NCBI RefSeq assembly: GCF_050908995.1
Contig: NC_135132.1
Location: forward strand, 2,599,001 to 2,663,000
From: Andrena cerasifolii
Taxonomy: Eukaryota; Arthropoda; Insecta; Hymenoptera; Andrenidae
DNA: 64,000 bases
Direction of reading: 5' to 3'
The position numbers were made by a program, and so were the translations under genes. A model generated the notes under the pieces. It ran no database searches. It saw only the letters and a program-made list of their open reading frames with translations, and was not told the origin of the DNA. Of the stretch, positions 22,700-32,810 are shown piece by piece (within the stretch, counting starts at the first letter, position 1; each line of letters opens with the position of its first letter).

Positions 22700-23600
22700 C
22701 ATATGTAATTTCTTTGTGTCTATGTTCTTATGTAAAGAATGAGATAGATAGAACTGACTGCATCGTTGGGAAGAGAATAGCGTAATGGAAGAGAATGGAT
22801 ATAGAACTTACGTGTAATAAAATCGGCACTTGTATAGCTTTGAATGTTAAAGAAACACAACACTTTGTAAAAGTAAATGTACGTCGCTTAAAATGTCATG
22901 GACAGTCGGTGTTCGTTTGCCTTCGACCGTTCAGCAGTAACTACCGCGTCGCGTGGTGTGCTCCCGCAAAGTTGCCTTACCAGAAGGATACTCCCCCCCC
23001 CCCCCCCCCCCCACACACACACAACATGGCCACATCCTTTATCTGCCGACGCACAGTGGTCGGAGTAGGGGTAGCAGGTGACATTCGGCCCAAAAGTGAA
23101 CTTTCTTCTATCGAAATCTACTGAATGTATACTACTTCCTAAATGTCCAATAGTCCGAAAACTGAAAATATTAATAATATTTAATAAAAATTATAATTGG
23201 GACGAACACTTAAAGTTGGACATTTTAAAGATAGCATTTTTCGCCAGAAAAAACTGCTTCCTTCTTAGAGATGCCCTGACGACCCTGTTTTAATATTTTC
23301 TCTGCGTTTTTCTTCTGGGATGAAGAGTATTTTTTTGCGTTAAGAATTAACACTGTTAACTAAAAATTACTGTTCATAATGTATTAAAAAAGTAACGCTC
23401 AATGAAATAAAGAAAATTGTCAAAGTTCTTTACAATTGACACGGAGTATCTTTCAAGTTCCATCGAGTTCCACGTAAAGATTTCAAGTGAAAATATTCAT
23501 TGGTTCAAGAGTTATGATGTATATACCGTTTCTGAAAATGGTGTTTCGAGAAAACCGGTGTCAAAGTTACGTCGGCTCCATGTCAAAACTACGCAGCACA
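22700..23600. other. Non-coding; poly-C and (AC)n tract at 22990-23023
   Basis: A C homopolymer of about 20 bases is followed by an ACACAC run. The remainder has short open frames with no recognisable motif. Confidence 0.4.
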
Positions 23601-23775
23601 ATAATACACATGCAATTTAGCACACATCAGAATAGTGCACATACAATTTAGAACACATGCGATTTATAGCGCACATACTATTTAGGAAACATGCGATTTA
23701 GGACACATGCGATTTAACGCACATTTTTTCTTAGTGCACATTAGGATAGCGCACAGCAAAATATCACGCACAACC
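23600..23775. repeat. Degenerate short tandem repeat, unit about 15-17 bp
   Basis: Variants of 'acacatgcgattta' and 'gcacatacaattta' recur about ten times with irregular spacing. Confidence 0.6.
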
Positions 23776-23802
23776 ATCTTTTCGTCACCGTTGGCTTTGA
23801 AA

Positions 23803-23965
23803 CAGTATTAGTATTGGTTGGGGCCGGAACAGGGCGGGGGGTGCGCGCCCGCTCGCGGGCGCGTAAAGCATGGTAGCAAACCGATGTGAGTGTGTGTTAA
23901 ACTCGGCAATTCTAGTGTTAAAGTAAAGTTTTTTGCGAATATCTCGTAAACCAAGGCCGAACGCT
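23803..23965 (+). mobile_element. Partial copy of the GC-rich foldback family at 53.8-54.5 kb
   Basis: Shares 'ttagtattggttggggc', the GC hairpin 'cgcgcccgctcgcgggcgcg' and 'taaagcatggtagc' with 54130-54215. A following block, 'gcgaatatctcgtaaaccaa', resembles the 54400-54440 segment. One arm only. Confidence 0.6.
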
Positions 23966-24623
23966 AAAAAGTTTCCCGGGTCATCTGGAGGTGAGCCTCC
24001 TTCTGCTCGGCCGCCTTCGTTTCCCGGGGGCTCGTCGCCTCCCATAGCGACGGCTCCTCGGCCCACAATGTAATAAAATCTTCGTTTTTCATCATGGCTG
24101 TTGTAAGTAAAAAAAATTAAATTTTAATTCAAAATAAAAATAAAACTCTATACATTATCCCCTTAAGCAGGTTTGATACCGGCACACAAATGATAATAAA
24201 TCTTCGGAAATTGTTTGAATCTAATGTTCAAAGTGTAGTCCGCATTGTGTCAAAATTTCAAGTCGATTGACCGCACGGTTTTTGAACAAATTTAACTCAA
24301 AGTTGCGCTTTTATACACAGGTGCTCGTGAGAGAATAGATAAAATTTCTATAAAATGTTACACAGACTCCTTAAAAATGATAAGAAAGTTCTAAAAAATG
24401 TTGCAATGAAAAGCTTAAATATTAGTTAATGAAAATATTGTGTTTCTAGCGTCATCGAAGACACTTTTTGTTTAATTGAATTCTAAAACAAATATGTAGT
24501 AATAATTTTATTAGGAATAAACATGTAAATAACAGTTTTGTCTACATAATTTTTGTTGATCTAAGATTGGTATCGCTGTAGGTAGGGCTCCCATGTATAA
24601 GTATAGGCTTACCGTCTCATTAA

Positions 24624-25103
24624 CCCCTTGACTACGGCGCACTTTGAGACGCATCATACGGTAGGAATTCAGTTACGATGTACGCCGAGAACGGCGAAAT
24701 TTTGGGTAGGGATGCATTTTTGTTAAAACATATTTCAATAATCAAAAAACTGAATTTCACTACATTGAAACAATATTATTTATTTCTTTGTACTCTAAAC
24801 CGAAATGCTACTATAAATATTACAAATTTAATATTAATTAAATAAGTAAACTATTTTTTCACAATATATCTAATAATCTAGTAAAGTGTGATATAATTCG
24901 AAACATGGATAAATACATAATCCTATATCACATTTCTTACATTCGTAATGTGTCTCACTTTTTTTGTTATATTTTCGACACACTATACATTTGCGCCTTG
25001 CGTTTTTCCGAATTGCTGCATTTTTTACGTATGGAGACGAAATACGCGGCTCCGCAAACGCAAAATTTCTAAGCGCCTATAGGCGCCCACAGTAGCCTAT
25101 GGG
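24624..25103 (-). mobile_element. piggyBac element remnant flanked by TTAA
   Basis: TTAA at 24620-24623 and 25104-25107 flank a 480-bp element. Its ends, CCCCTTGACTACGGCGCAC and (reverse complement) CCCATAGGCTACTGTGGGCG, resemble each other imperfectly. The only coding remnant is the transposase C-terminus. Confidence 0.7.
24870..25076 (-). pseudogene. piggyBac transposase C-terminal cysteine-rich domain
   Basis: Reading the minus strand from 25076 to the TAG at 24872-24870 gives SPYVKNAAIRKNARRKCIVC then RKYNKKSETHYECKKCDIGL, CIYPCFELYHTLLDY and a stop. The spacing C-x2-C … H-x3-C-x2-C … C-x3-C-x5-H matches the RING-like cysteine-rich domain that ends piggyBac transposases, which binds terminal DNA. 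The catalytic part is absent: the frame is closed by a stop just upstream, near the element's end. This is therefore an internally deleted, MITE-like derivative that kept only its 3' end. It is too short to be found by length alone. Confidence 0.8.
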
Positions 25104-25211
25104 TTAAGGATGTATAAAAAAATTATGTTAAATGATTTTATTAAAAATGCACTAAAAACTAAAAAATAATTTATTTCTTGTACTACAATTTTGATGGTAT
25201 AAATATCACTT

Positions 25212-25687
25212 ATGACATTGGATTGCGGGTGCGGTAAAGGTCGACACGAAGAAGACTCACGGTTATACACACAACTATATACATTTATTCAATACTTCAC
25301 AGTGATACAGTTTATCGATATGTAAATACGCGATAATCTCTTGACGCGAGGGCGTAAGTCTGGATCTTAGTTGTCCACACCGGGGAGCAAGTGCCAAGAG
25401 CCGGAGACTGGGCCTGTCAGAGAGTCTAACTGATTCTTGGTCCACGAAGGGAGCGCTATCAGGCAGTCGTGCGTCTGGAGCAGTCGTCCGCACCGGGGAG
25501 CGACTAGTCAGAGCTAAGACTTGTAACTGGCCCAAACCTTGGGTCCTGCTCCTTTTATCCCTACGCGGGGGGTCTTGGAGCATGCGCGTTGGAATAGGGT
25601 GCGTAGCGAGGGTGTAAGCTAGGAAGTAGGCTGCCGCGCTACTCTGGTGCCTGCTGGGCGCACCACCCTCCTGTGCTAACCGCTACA
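25212..25687 (-). mobile_element. Solo LTR (476 bp) with 5-bp target duplication
   Basis: CACTT occurs at both edges (25207-25211 and 25688-25692). On the minus strand the unit begins TGTAGCGGTTAGCACAGG, has a TATA-type box (GGGATAAAAGGAGC, about 25560) and a polyadenylation signal in TTGAATAAATG (about 25285), the order expected in an LTR. It ends in TGTCAT rather than TGTCA, a one-base irregularity. The 5-bp duplication suits a BEL/Pao or Ty3-type element. It does not clearly match the flanks of the BEL/Pao body at 26.6-32 kb. Confidence 0.65.
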
Positions 25688-25692
25688 CACTT

Positions 25693-26165
25693 TAAATAAA
25701 ATCGTGAGGCACGATATTTCATAACAGGATATGAATCACTTTAATACAGAAGCAAACGTCGAAATGAATTTGTTGTTAGAATGTCTTCATTCGTATTAAT
25801 GAAAGAAAATATTTTAGTTGCGGGATACAGATTGTAATGTGACATAAAATTGATAAACTGTAGTTGATGTTGTTCCACTTGCCAACCGATACTTCAACTT
25901 CTCCTTGCGCATGGAGGCCCAAGATTTTATTTAAAGTGATATTAACAGCATGAAAATTGTAGTACAAGAGAAGAATTATGCTTTAGTTTTTAGTGAATTT
26001 TCTAGAATGAAATTTTTGGCAGGATTTCTTAAAATTTATTTTGGAAATTACAATCAGACAACAGAAGGGAATTTTGAAACAGCGTTATACTGATACTAGT
26101 AGTGTTCAGCGGGCAAATTGTGATGTGCAAGACATACTTATTGCATATTGGATGGGGGAAATTAA
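25693..26165. other. No gene recognised
   Basis: About 470 bp of AT-rich sequence without recognisable coding motifs between the solo LTR and the inverted flanking repeat. Confidence 0.3.
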
Positions 26166-26169
26166 TACA

Positions 26170-26385
26170 ACTAAAATGGACGTGTTCGGCAAGCCGGAAA
26201 TTCAGATAATTATGAAACTTGGTGTGCAACTAGAGTAGTCGATCCGTAACGCAACCCTATTCTTTGTTGCTGCCATAGTGCAGTTTTTGGGAGTGTAAGT
26301 AATCACCCGTTGAAAAAAACGCAGAATTATCTTTTCCGTGGAATATCTCGAGGACGGTGAGAGATACCAAACAGGCAAGCAACAA
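26170..26385 (+). repeat. Inverted flanking repeat, left member (partner 32345-32530)
   Basis: Contains 'gaaattcagataattatgaa', 'gatccgtaacgcaaccct' and 'tccgtggaatatctcgagga', all found as reverse complements with substitutions in 32345-32530. The two copies bracket the BEL/Pao remnant. Confidence 0.7.
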
Positions 26386-26589
26386 TTCTTTAATTTTCTC
26401 TATGTACACTAATTTGATAATCTATTTTCTTTACCATTTTATATCATCTTATATTAGAAGTGATCCTTGGAGCCGGATAGAAGGATGCTTGTGGATGTTA
26501 ATGGTTTGGCTGTTACAACGGGGCGGAATCATCGTAAGGTGATTCGAGAAAATTGTGAAGCGCAAAATCACGGATGTGGCGAAAGCTGT

Positions 26590-27185
26590 GCAAAGACGTG
26601 ATGTCGTTAAATAGTAGGTCAGCACTCGAGGGGGCTTCTCCCAATGAAAACATGGAGCGATTGAGGGAAAGACCCGCAAAGTTCCAAGAATTTTGGGTGT
26701 CTTTCGGCGAGAGTCAAACCAGCATGGAGTTTTTAAATACACCAATAGGAGCACGATTTTTTCAAGAATGCTTATTTCGAACTATTGGGAGAAGGCCAAT
26801 AAAATATTACAACCAACGATAAATTCTCGCAATTGAACAACGGCTGCGGTCGATCCCGATCAGCAGAATACTCTAGAGACGCTTCCAAACGTAAAACTTG
26901 CACATTATAATGTTACCTACTTTCACTGGCAAATATGAGGACTGGCTTGGGTTTTACGATATGTTTAAGTCTATCGTTCACGAAAATAAAGCGATAAGTG
27001 ATACGCAAAAATTACCTGCTTTATCCTGCTTAGACTACCGTCGGGCCGCGCCGCACACCATTTAGAAACGTCTGCGGAAAATTATAGCGTTGCGTGGACT
27101 TTATTAAAGGAAATACACAATAATGAAGGGGTCGTTGTTCAAAACCATGTAAAGCAGATTGTTGACTTGCCGAGTGTAAAGGTGG
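26590..27185 (+). pseudogene. BEL/Pao gag remnant
   Basis: The N-terminal helical region (RLRERPAKFQEFWVSFGESQ) is followed after frame breaks by the diagnostic LPTFTGKYEDWLGFYDMFKS and IVHENKAISDTQKLPAL, then ETSAENYSVAWTLLKEIHNN and EGVVVQNHVKQIVDLPSV. These correspond to the DUF1759-type gag of BEL/Pao elements. At least two stops and several frameshifts separate the pieces. Confidence 0.8.
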
Positions 27186-27782
27186 GATTCTAGCGATTGC
27201 ATGTGTGGCATGCGAAAAAAAGGTGCGACGATGTTGTCGGCTGCCAAAAAGTTGCCTCAGTGGAATTCTACCATCACAAAGAAATCTGCTACGCAATTAA
27301 GATCGCTATTAAGGTGCAAATGCACGATGAGACAAAAGTATCCTGTCTCCCATGAGACTTTAATCTCCGTTATTATTATTCTTTTATTTCCATTATTTAC
27401 ATTTTCTTGTCGCTGAGATTTTTGTCTCGTGATAGAAAAGTCTCATGTAAAATCTCATCATGGATTCGCACCTTTAGACAATGCTTTGAAACACCCGTTG
27501 TGGAACTTTGGCAGTTTTTGCGAAATAGGTGTCGTCATGCATTGGAAAACTTTTCTACTGAGGTTTCGTCTAACGAAAAACGAGATTTGAATCTGAGATA
27601 AAGCGTGCGTGCTGCTACGGTCCACGCTATTTACAAAATTGTAAGCTATATTCAGCTATGAGTCACCAGGAAAAGAATGAATTTGTAAATTGGTTTGTGC
27701 TTTGATATAATCGTTTGCGCGACAGTCCCATGACTGCAAAATTTCCGGCTGTCAAAAATGCGGGCGAAAGCACCACACGTAT

Positions 27783-28169
27783 TTGCATACAGATGAAGCG
27801 GTTACCAAAGCGAAGCCAGAAATCACCGAAAGACAAGCGCCGAATGTAAAGTTTTTGCAGGCTATCGGGTCATCACAAGTGTTATTGTCAACCGCGATGA
27901 TTACAATAGCCGAAGTTTCTGGTAAATTTCACGCATGCAGAGCGCTACTGGATTCCGAATCCCAGGGCAATTTTGTGGCAGCAGAGAGGCTGGCAAGCAA
28001 GTTGGGCTTGCCTTTGCAAAGCGTCGACATTCCCGTATTAGGTTTCAACTCCATGTTGATACATTTGCAGCATTCGATCGTGGCTTCTTCAATTAGAGGT
28101 AATATCAAATTGGCAGATTCGAATTTTAATAGGCCTTCAGGGGTTGATAATTTATTCTTTGCTTTGCGT
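27783..28169 (+). pseudogene. BEL/Pao aspartic protease remnant
   Basis: VLLSTAMITIAEVSGKFHAC followed by RALLDSESQGNFVAAERLAS gives the retropepsin region. The expected DSGSQ active-site motif reads DSESQ, so the catalytic loop glycine is lost. LPLQSVDIPVLGFN follows. The frame is open up to the hAT MITE that interrupts it at 28170. Confidence 0.8.
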
Positions 28170-28612
28170 CAGAGCCCTGCAACGGACGGGTTTGATCCAC
28201 CCGGCACCCGAATGTATCTCAATGCGCCCGAACCGCCCGGACCCGAACTTGCACTAATTCACGATACCCGCGACAAACCCGCTCGTACCCGTGGCGGATA
28301 AGTCGGGCCATCGTTGATTTCTATCCACCCGACTCAGATAGCGGCCCGAGGCGTGCGAACAGTCACCATTCACGTGTGAGAGCGAGTAACTGTGTGGAAG
28401 AGCGAGTCGGATACGCGTGGTGACGTCATGACTGCTGACTACTTCGGGCTTTTCAGCCATCGGGAGTGTCGGGTGTTTGGGTGTCTCGGGTGGATAGGAA
28501 TCAACACTGATCCGACTTATTTACCGCGGGCACGGACGCATCGGGTGAATCAAAAGACGACCCGGTAACAGGCGGGTTGACCCACGATATACCCGCTCGT
28601 TGCAGAGCTCTG
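28170..28612. mobile_element. hAT MITE inserted in BEL/Pao pol, perfect 8-bp target duplication
   Basis: CTTTGCGT occurs at 28162-28169 and 28613-28620. The ends CAGAGCCCTGCAACG and CGTTGCAGAGCTCTG form a terminal inverted repeat of a 443-bp GC-rich element. The pol frame (LFFALR … WIVAGRIAG) resumes immediately after the right copy of the duplication, which proves the order of insertion. No transposase. Confidence 0.88.
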
Positions 28613-28620
28613 CTTTGCGT

Positions 28621-28864
28621 TGGATCGTGGCGGGTCGAATTGCTGGCAATACAATAGCAAAGGCTGCGCGTAGTTTGCTTCCATGCAGCCTGGAATTCTG
28701 GGAAGTCGAATACTGCAAATTCTTTAGAGAATATTTAGACCTGGGTCACATGCGTGAGGTTACCGGAACTGAAGCTATAAAAACTGCTTACTACATACTG
28801 TTCTAGAAACACTGCGCTACCACAAAGCTTGGGGTGGTTTTCGACGCCTCTGCATAACCTAGCT
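28621..28864 (+). pseudogene. BEL/Pao pol segment between protease and RT
   Basis: Reads WIVAGRIAGNTIAKAA, FWEVEYCKFFREYLDLGHMR and, after a stop, TTKLGVVFDASA, the start of the reverse transcriptase domain in BEL/Pao pol. Continues after the interruption that ends near 29615. Confidence 0.75.
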
Positions 28865-29615
28865 CGGGAACATCTTTAAGGAGAGAAGCCCGTATAAACG
28901 GCTTATTTTTGTATCAATTTTTAGGAATTCTTCGCAAAGATACCAATGCGCTAATCCTTTCGGAACTTTAAGGGTACTTTATTTAACATTAGAACAAGTA
29001 AAAACAATTGTTATAACAGTAAAATTATAATAAATACGAAAGAAATAGAGCATTATCTGAAATAGGTTTTTTTCGAGATGCAAAACTGTGCCGATTGTAG
29101 CGCCTCTGGTAGTTATGTAAAACAGACCAGTTATATTTTTTTTCCAATTTATGTACCAATTGTAAGAATATGAACCACAAACGGGGTAAAAAAATTACAT
29201 ATTGTAAAAATGGCGACACTTCAAACAATTAGGTGATTTTCGCCGAAAGTTCGCGTTTTATTTGTTTAAGAACAGTGGTTAAAATTAATAATTCAGTTAA
29301 ACCTTGTGGTTCATATTCTGAGGAATATTATAAACTAAAAGTATGTAAAATTTGAAGTTGATTGGTCAAATAGTTTTTGACTTATCTTCGGCGCTAATTT
29401 TGAAAACGTGGTTTAAAAAAAAAACGCGTTTAAAATGCGTTTTAGGTGCGCTCGAAGACGCGGCGACTCACCAGGCTATCAGTATGAAGTTGAATTTCAG
29501 CCTATAACTTCGAGAATATATTTTTGAAATATTTTAGAAGCGATTTATGGAAAAATGTTTGTTTTTATTTTTCGTTCGATTTATATCTTCTCTCCTTAAA
29601 CGATACGATATATCG
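28865..29615. other. Unassigned insertion in BEL/Pao pol
   Basis: About 750 bp of AT-rich non-coding sequence separates FDASA from the next RT block, which are normally only a few residues apart. It is probably another inserted element; the ends were not identified. Contains 'gaagcccgtataaacggctt', a small palindrome, near 28885. Confidence 0.4.
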
Positions 29616-30192
29616 ATGATAGGGCCCAAAATTCAGGAGGATCTCATGTTGATTGTGATGAGATTTCCATCGCGTGCATTTGTCCTATCTGCAGATGTAC
29701 AGAAAATGTATCGCCAGGTGGCTATGCATCCCGAAGATGCTCGATATAAGAGAATTATATGGAGAGAGAATGATAGCGAACCGCTCAGAATGTTTGGAAC
29801 GGCCTCCTCGTCATTTTTGGCTACTCGATGCTTGAGCAGCTTGCGCTGGACGAGGCCGAAGCGTTTCCTCTTGCGGGGGAAGTTTCGAACCGCGACTTCT
29901 ACGTTGATGATCTCTCGACAGACGTTAATGATTCTCAAACTGCGAGGTCGCTGCGCGATTTGGTGAAGCTGTTGCTGTCGCTGTGGTTTCAACTTGCACT
30001 ACTGGATTCTATTCCACATGTATATCTTGACGAGTCCTCAGCATGGAAGATATTGGGAACACACTGGAAACCGGAGCGCGACGCCACAAACTATGTCGTC
30101 GATCTGCCAGCTGGAAATAATCGGGTGACAAAGCGGGCATTCTTGTCACAAATTGCAATGCCCTTCGACCCTCTAGGGCCTCTGAAGGACTG
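29616..30192 (+). pseudogene. BEL/Pao reverse transcriptase remnant
   Basis: MIGPKIQEDLMLIVMRFPSR, then FVLSADVQKMYRQVAMHPED and YKRIIWREND, followed in another frame by QLALDEAEAFPLAGEVSNRD and the catalytic FYVDDL. Next comes WKILGTHWKPERDATNYVVD and VTKRAFLSQIAMPFDPLGPL. The YxDD motif survives (YVDD), but frameshifts near 29815 disable the gene. Confidence 0.85.
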
Positions 30193-30559
30193 AGTTCTGC
30201 GGTGGTGAGAGGAAAAATAATCATGAATGGATTATGGAAGGAAAAATGTGAGTGAGATGAATCTCTTCCGCTGGAAGTGAGTAATTCATTGGCGCTTTTG
30301 AATTCGGTTAGCTTCCCGAGAAGAATTACTATAAACAACGCTGTTAGGGTGCAGCTATGGGTTCTCGGATGCTAGCAAGAATGCACACGAAGCCTGCTTA
30401 TACCTCAGATCGACCAGAGAAATATTTGTTGCTCCTCTGAAGAAGTTGCCGTTCTCGCAACTTGAATTATCCGCTTTTGTTTTGTTGTAGCGGCTCGCGT
30501 CAATCGCTACCGAGTCTCTCAAATTCAGCTCATCATTTGCGGACTGACTCCACTATAGT

Positions 30560-31240
30560 TTTGCAGTTGATCCATATCCCGCCCCAGAAGCTAAAAACAT
30601 TTCTTGCAAATAGGGTGGCGAAGATTCAGCGTCTTACAGACGTCGACTTCCAAGGATAATCCATTCGACTTCGTTTCAAGAGAACAATCAGCTTCAGAGT
30701 TCGTGTCCAATACGTTGTGGTGCGTCGGGCCTGGTTAGCTGAGGGATGATGAAGAAAAGTGGCCCGCGACACCCATACCTTTCGGCGAGGTGCCAGAGCA
30801 CCGCAGTCTTTGCTGGAGAGGTCTTTGTATCATCCGTTTTCCATGCGTCGAATGACGAAAGGCGCCATGGTCCTATTTCTCAGTCCAGAGGGCGCGAGTT
30901 GGCAACGAGATAGAGACACTATCGAAGAAATGGACTCTGGATCGGAGAAGCAACATTTTGTTGTTGAACTTGTTTTTGAATTCAACGAAGTCGCCCGGAA
31001 CATTATTTTAAGCATCCTATTATATTGCATAACAAGTGGCACTTCACGGAGTCAATCATACGTGATGCGCACTTGAGGAGCATGCATTCCGGAGTGCAGA
31101 CGACGCTGTACTCCGTAAGAAAGAAATTTTGGATCACGGATGGAAGGAAGATACTGCAACAATGCGTCAAGTGTTTTCGGTGCAAACCCGAAATTCCGCG
31201 ATACATAATGCAATACGCATACACGCGGAGGCCCGAGTAA
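30560..31240 (+). pseudogene. BEL/Pao RNase H region and integrase zinc-binding domain remnant
   Basis: KTFLANRVAKIQRLTD (about 30590-30640) marks the RNase H to integrase spacer. HNKWHFTESIIRDAHLRSMH then SGVQTTLYSVRKKFWITDGR and CVKCFRCKPEIPRYIM (31025-31210) is the H2C2 integrase finger. Confidence 0.75.
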
Positions 31241-32023
31241 GTTTCAATCGGACTTTCGAAAACACGGGGGTCGATTATCCTGCGGACCGTTTCTTGTAAA
31301 GGAGAAAAAATTGCGCAATCGAGGAAAGATGATGATATACAGCGCCATATTTATATGTTGCGGGGCTCGGGAGATTCATCGCTCGAAGAGGCAATACAAG
31401 CAACATCTATACGGACCACGCGACAAATTTCGTGGGTGCTAACGATCAGTTGAAGGAAATATATGATATACTGGAATGAAATCCGTAACGAGGAGATACA
31501 AAGTTACTTGTCGACTCAAAGCATAACTTTTCACTTGATTCCTCCGCGCTAGCCACATTTTGGAGGAATTCTGGGAGGTAGCAGTGAAGATTCAAACATG
31601 ATCGGAAGAGAACCAGCGGCGAATGTCTATTTCAGTTTTGAAGAATTCAACACGCTCGTGATAGAAATAGAGGCTATTCTCAATTTCATCTGATCCGAAC
31701 GATGGCTCTTTGCCTCAATTATTTCTTAATCGGAGAATCTGTCCGAAACATATCAGAGCAGGATATGTTAAGTTGAATCGCCTGTCATGTTGGGAACATA
31801 TCAAGAGAATCCGGCAACATTTCTGGTGCCCGTGGCAGAAGTAAATGGCAGTCTGACTGAAGCAAGAATGAAGTTGGAATGCTTAGTGCTTCTTAAGGAA
31901 GAAAATACTCCGCCCGTTTGTTGGGTTATGGGAAGAGTAGTGGAGCAAGAATAAAAGCAAATCATGGCGTGTTTAAAAGATGTGTAAAAATATTAGCGCC
32001 TCTTCCGCTTAGGGGTAACTTGT
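31225..32023 (+). pseudogene. BEL/Pao integrase core and C-terminus remnant
   Basis: PRVSFNRTFENTGVDYPADR (the first catalytic Asp region, VDY), NTSNIYTDHATNFVGANDQL (second catalytic Asp), then after decay VLLKEENTPPVCWVMGRVVE and GVFKRCVKILAPLPL, the usual BEL/Pao C-terminus. Several frameshifts. Confidence 0.8.
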
Positions 32024-32344
32024 AAGAGTAATAAGTATCATTTTGTGTGTAAGTTTTAGGTTTTATTTTATAGTTGCGTTAGTTTTGTTCCGTTTCTTAT
32101 TTTCACCGCAGCGCTCGCGATGCCATTGTTTTAGACAGCCACACCGCTAACGTTGGTTTTTCTTTTCTGTGTACCACGTGCGCCATTGTAAGAAAAAATA
32201 TAACTAAGTATTTATATGTATGAAAAGAGATTATTCGGAGGTATTTCAGCATATATTTACAAACTGCAAAAACTTAATTTTAAAGGTTGGTGCTGGGGGT
32301 ATCTTGAAAAATATGCATTTTTGGGCAAATATTTTTACGCTATT
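32024..32344. other. Post-coding tail of the BEL/Pao region
   Basis: Non-coding, T-rich. It would be the expected place for a 3' LTR, but no matching 5' copy was found. Confidence 0.3.
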
Positions 32345-32530
32345 GTTTAAACTTCGTTAAGATATCATCTCTCACCGTTCTCGAGATATTCCACGGAAAA
32401 GAAAATTCTGCATTATTTTCAAATGGCTACAACAAAAAATAGGGTTTGCGTTACGGATGAACCTCTCTACTTGCACACCAAATTTCATAATTTTCTGAAT
32501 TTCCGGCCTACCGAATGTCCCTTAAGTAGA
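32345..32530 (-). repeat. Inverted flanking repeat, right member (partner 26170-26385)
   Basis: On the minus strand it carries 'ccggaaattcagaaaattat', 'catccgtaacgcaaaccct' and 'tccgtggaatatctcgagaa', matching the left member. Confidence 0.7.
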
Positions 32531-32539
32531 GCGATGGGT

Positions 32540-32810
32540 TACGCTTCTGCCAATGAAAAACAAATATCTGCTATCAAACAAACACCATACGAGGCAATGT
32601 TCGGCAGAAACTCTCGCCATAGGTCTTCTATCATCCAATTTGCCGTCATCGGTATTACATAAATGATTTGGTAGCAGAAGAAAAATTAGAGGCCGTTATT
32701 AATTCTACTGATATCTGTAATAATGAAGAATAATTTGAGAATATCGAAAATGCTCCTTTTGTCGAAAGAGTCCCAGGAAATATTGATTCTTCTGAAATTG
32801 AGGTACTTAC
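32540..32810 (+). pseudogene. KRBA2/SCAND3-like integrase fragment
   Basis: ISAIKQTPYEAMFGRNSR is followed in the next frame by INDLVAEEKLEAVINSTDIC, NNEE and NIENAPFVERVPGNID. The pattern 'xxxIKxTPYEAMFG … EExLEAxIxxT' is characteristic of the C-terminal part of retroviral-type integrases domesticated or mobilised in KRBA2/SCAND3-like proteins. A frameshift and a stop are present. Short fragment; the rest of the gene is not visible. Confidence 0.55.

Larger units (their letters stand above)
26590..32023 (+). mobile_element. Decayed BEL/Pao retrotransposon
   Basis: Gag, aspartic protease, reverse transcriptase, RNase H-region and integrase traces occur in the canonical order on the plus strand, each in shifting frames with many stops. 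No flanking LTR pair was found. A hAT MITE (28170-28612) and an unassigned stretch (about 28865-29615) interrupt the pol gene. Confidence 0.85.

Noticed and set aside
25275..25583. 102-codon open frame as a protein gene
   Set aside because: It lies entirely inside the solo LTR and runs through its TATA-to-polyadenylation region.
27030..27296. Minus-strand open frame within the BEL/Pao gag region
   Set aside because: It is antisense to recognisable gag motifs (LLKEIHNN, VKQIVDLP) on the plus strand.
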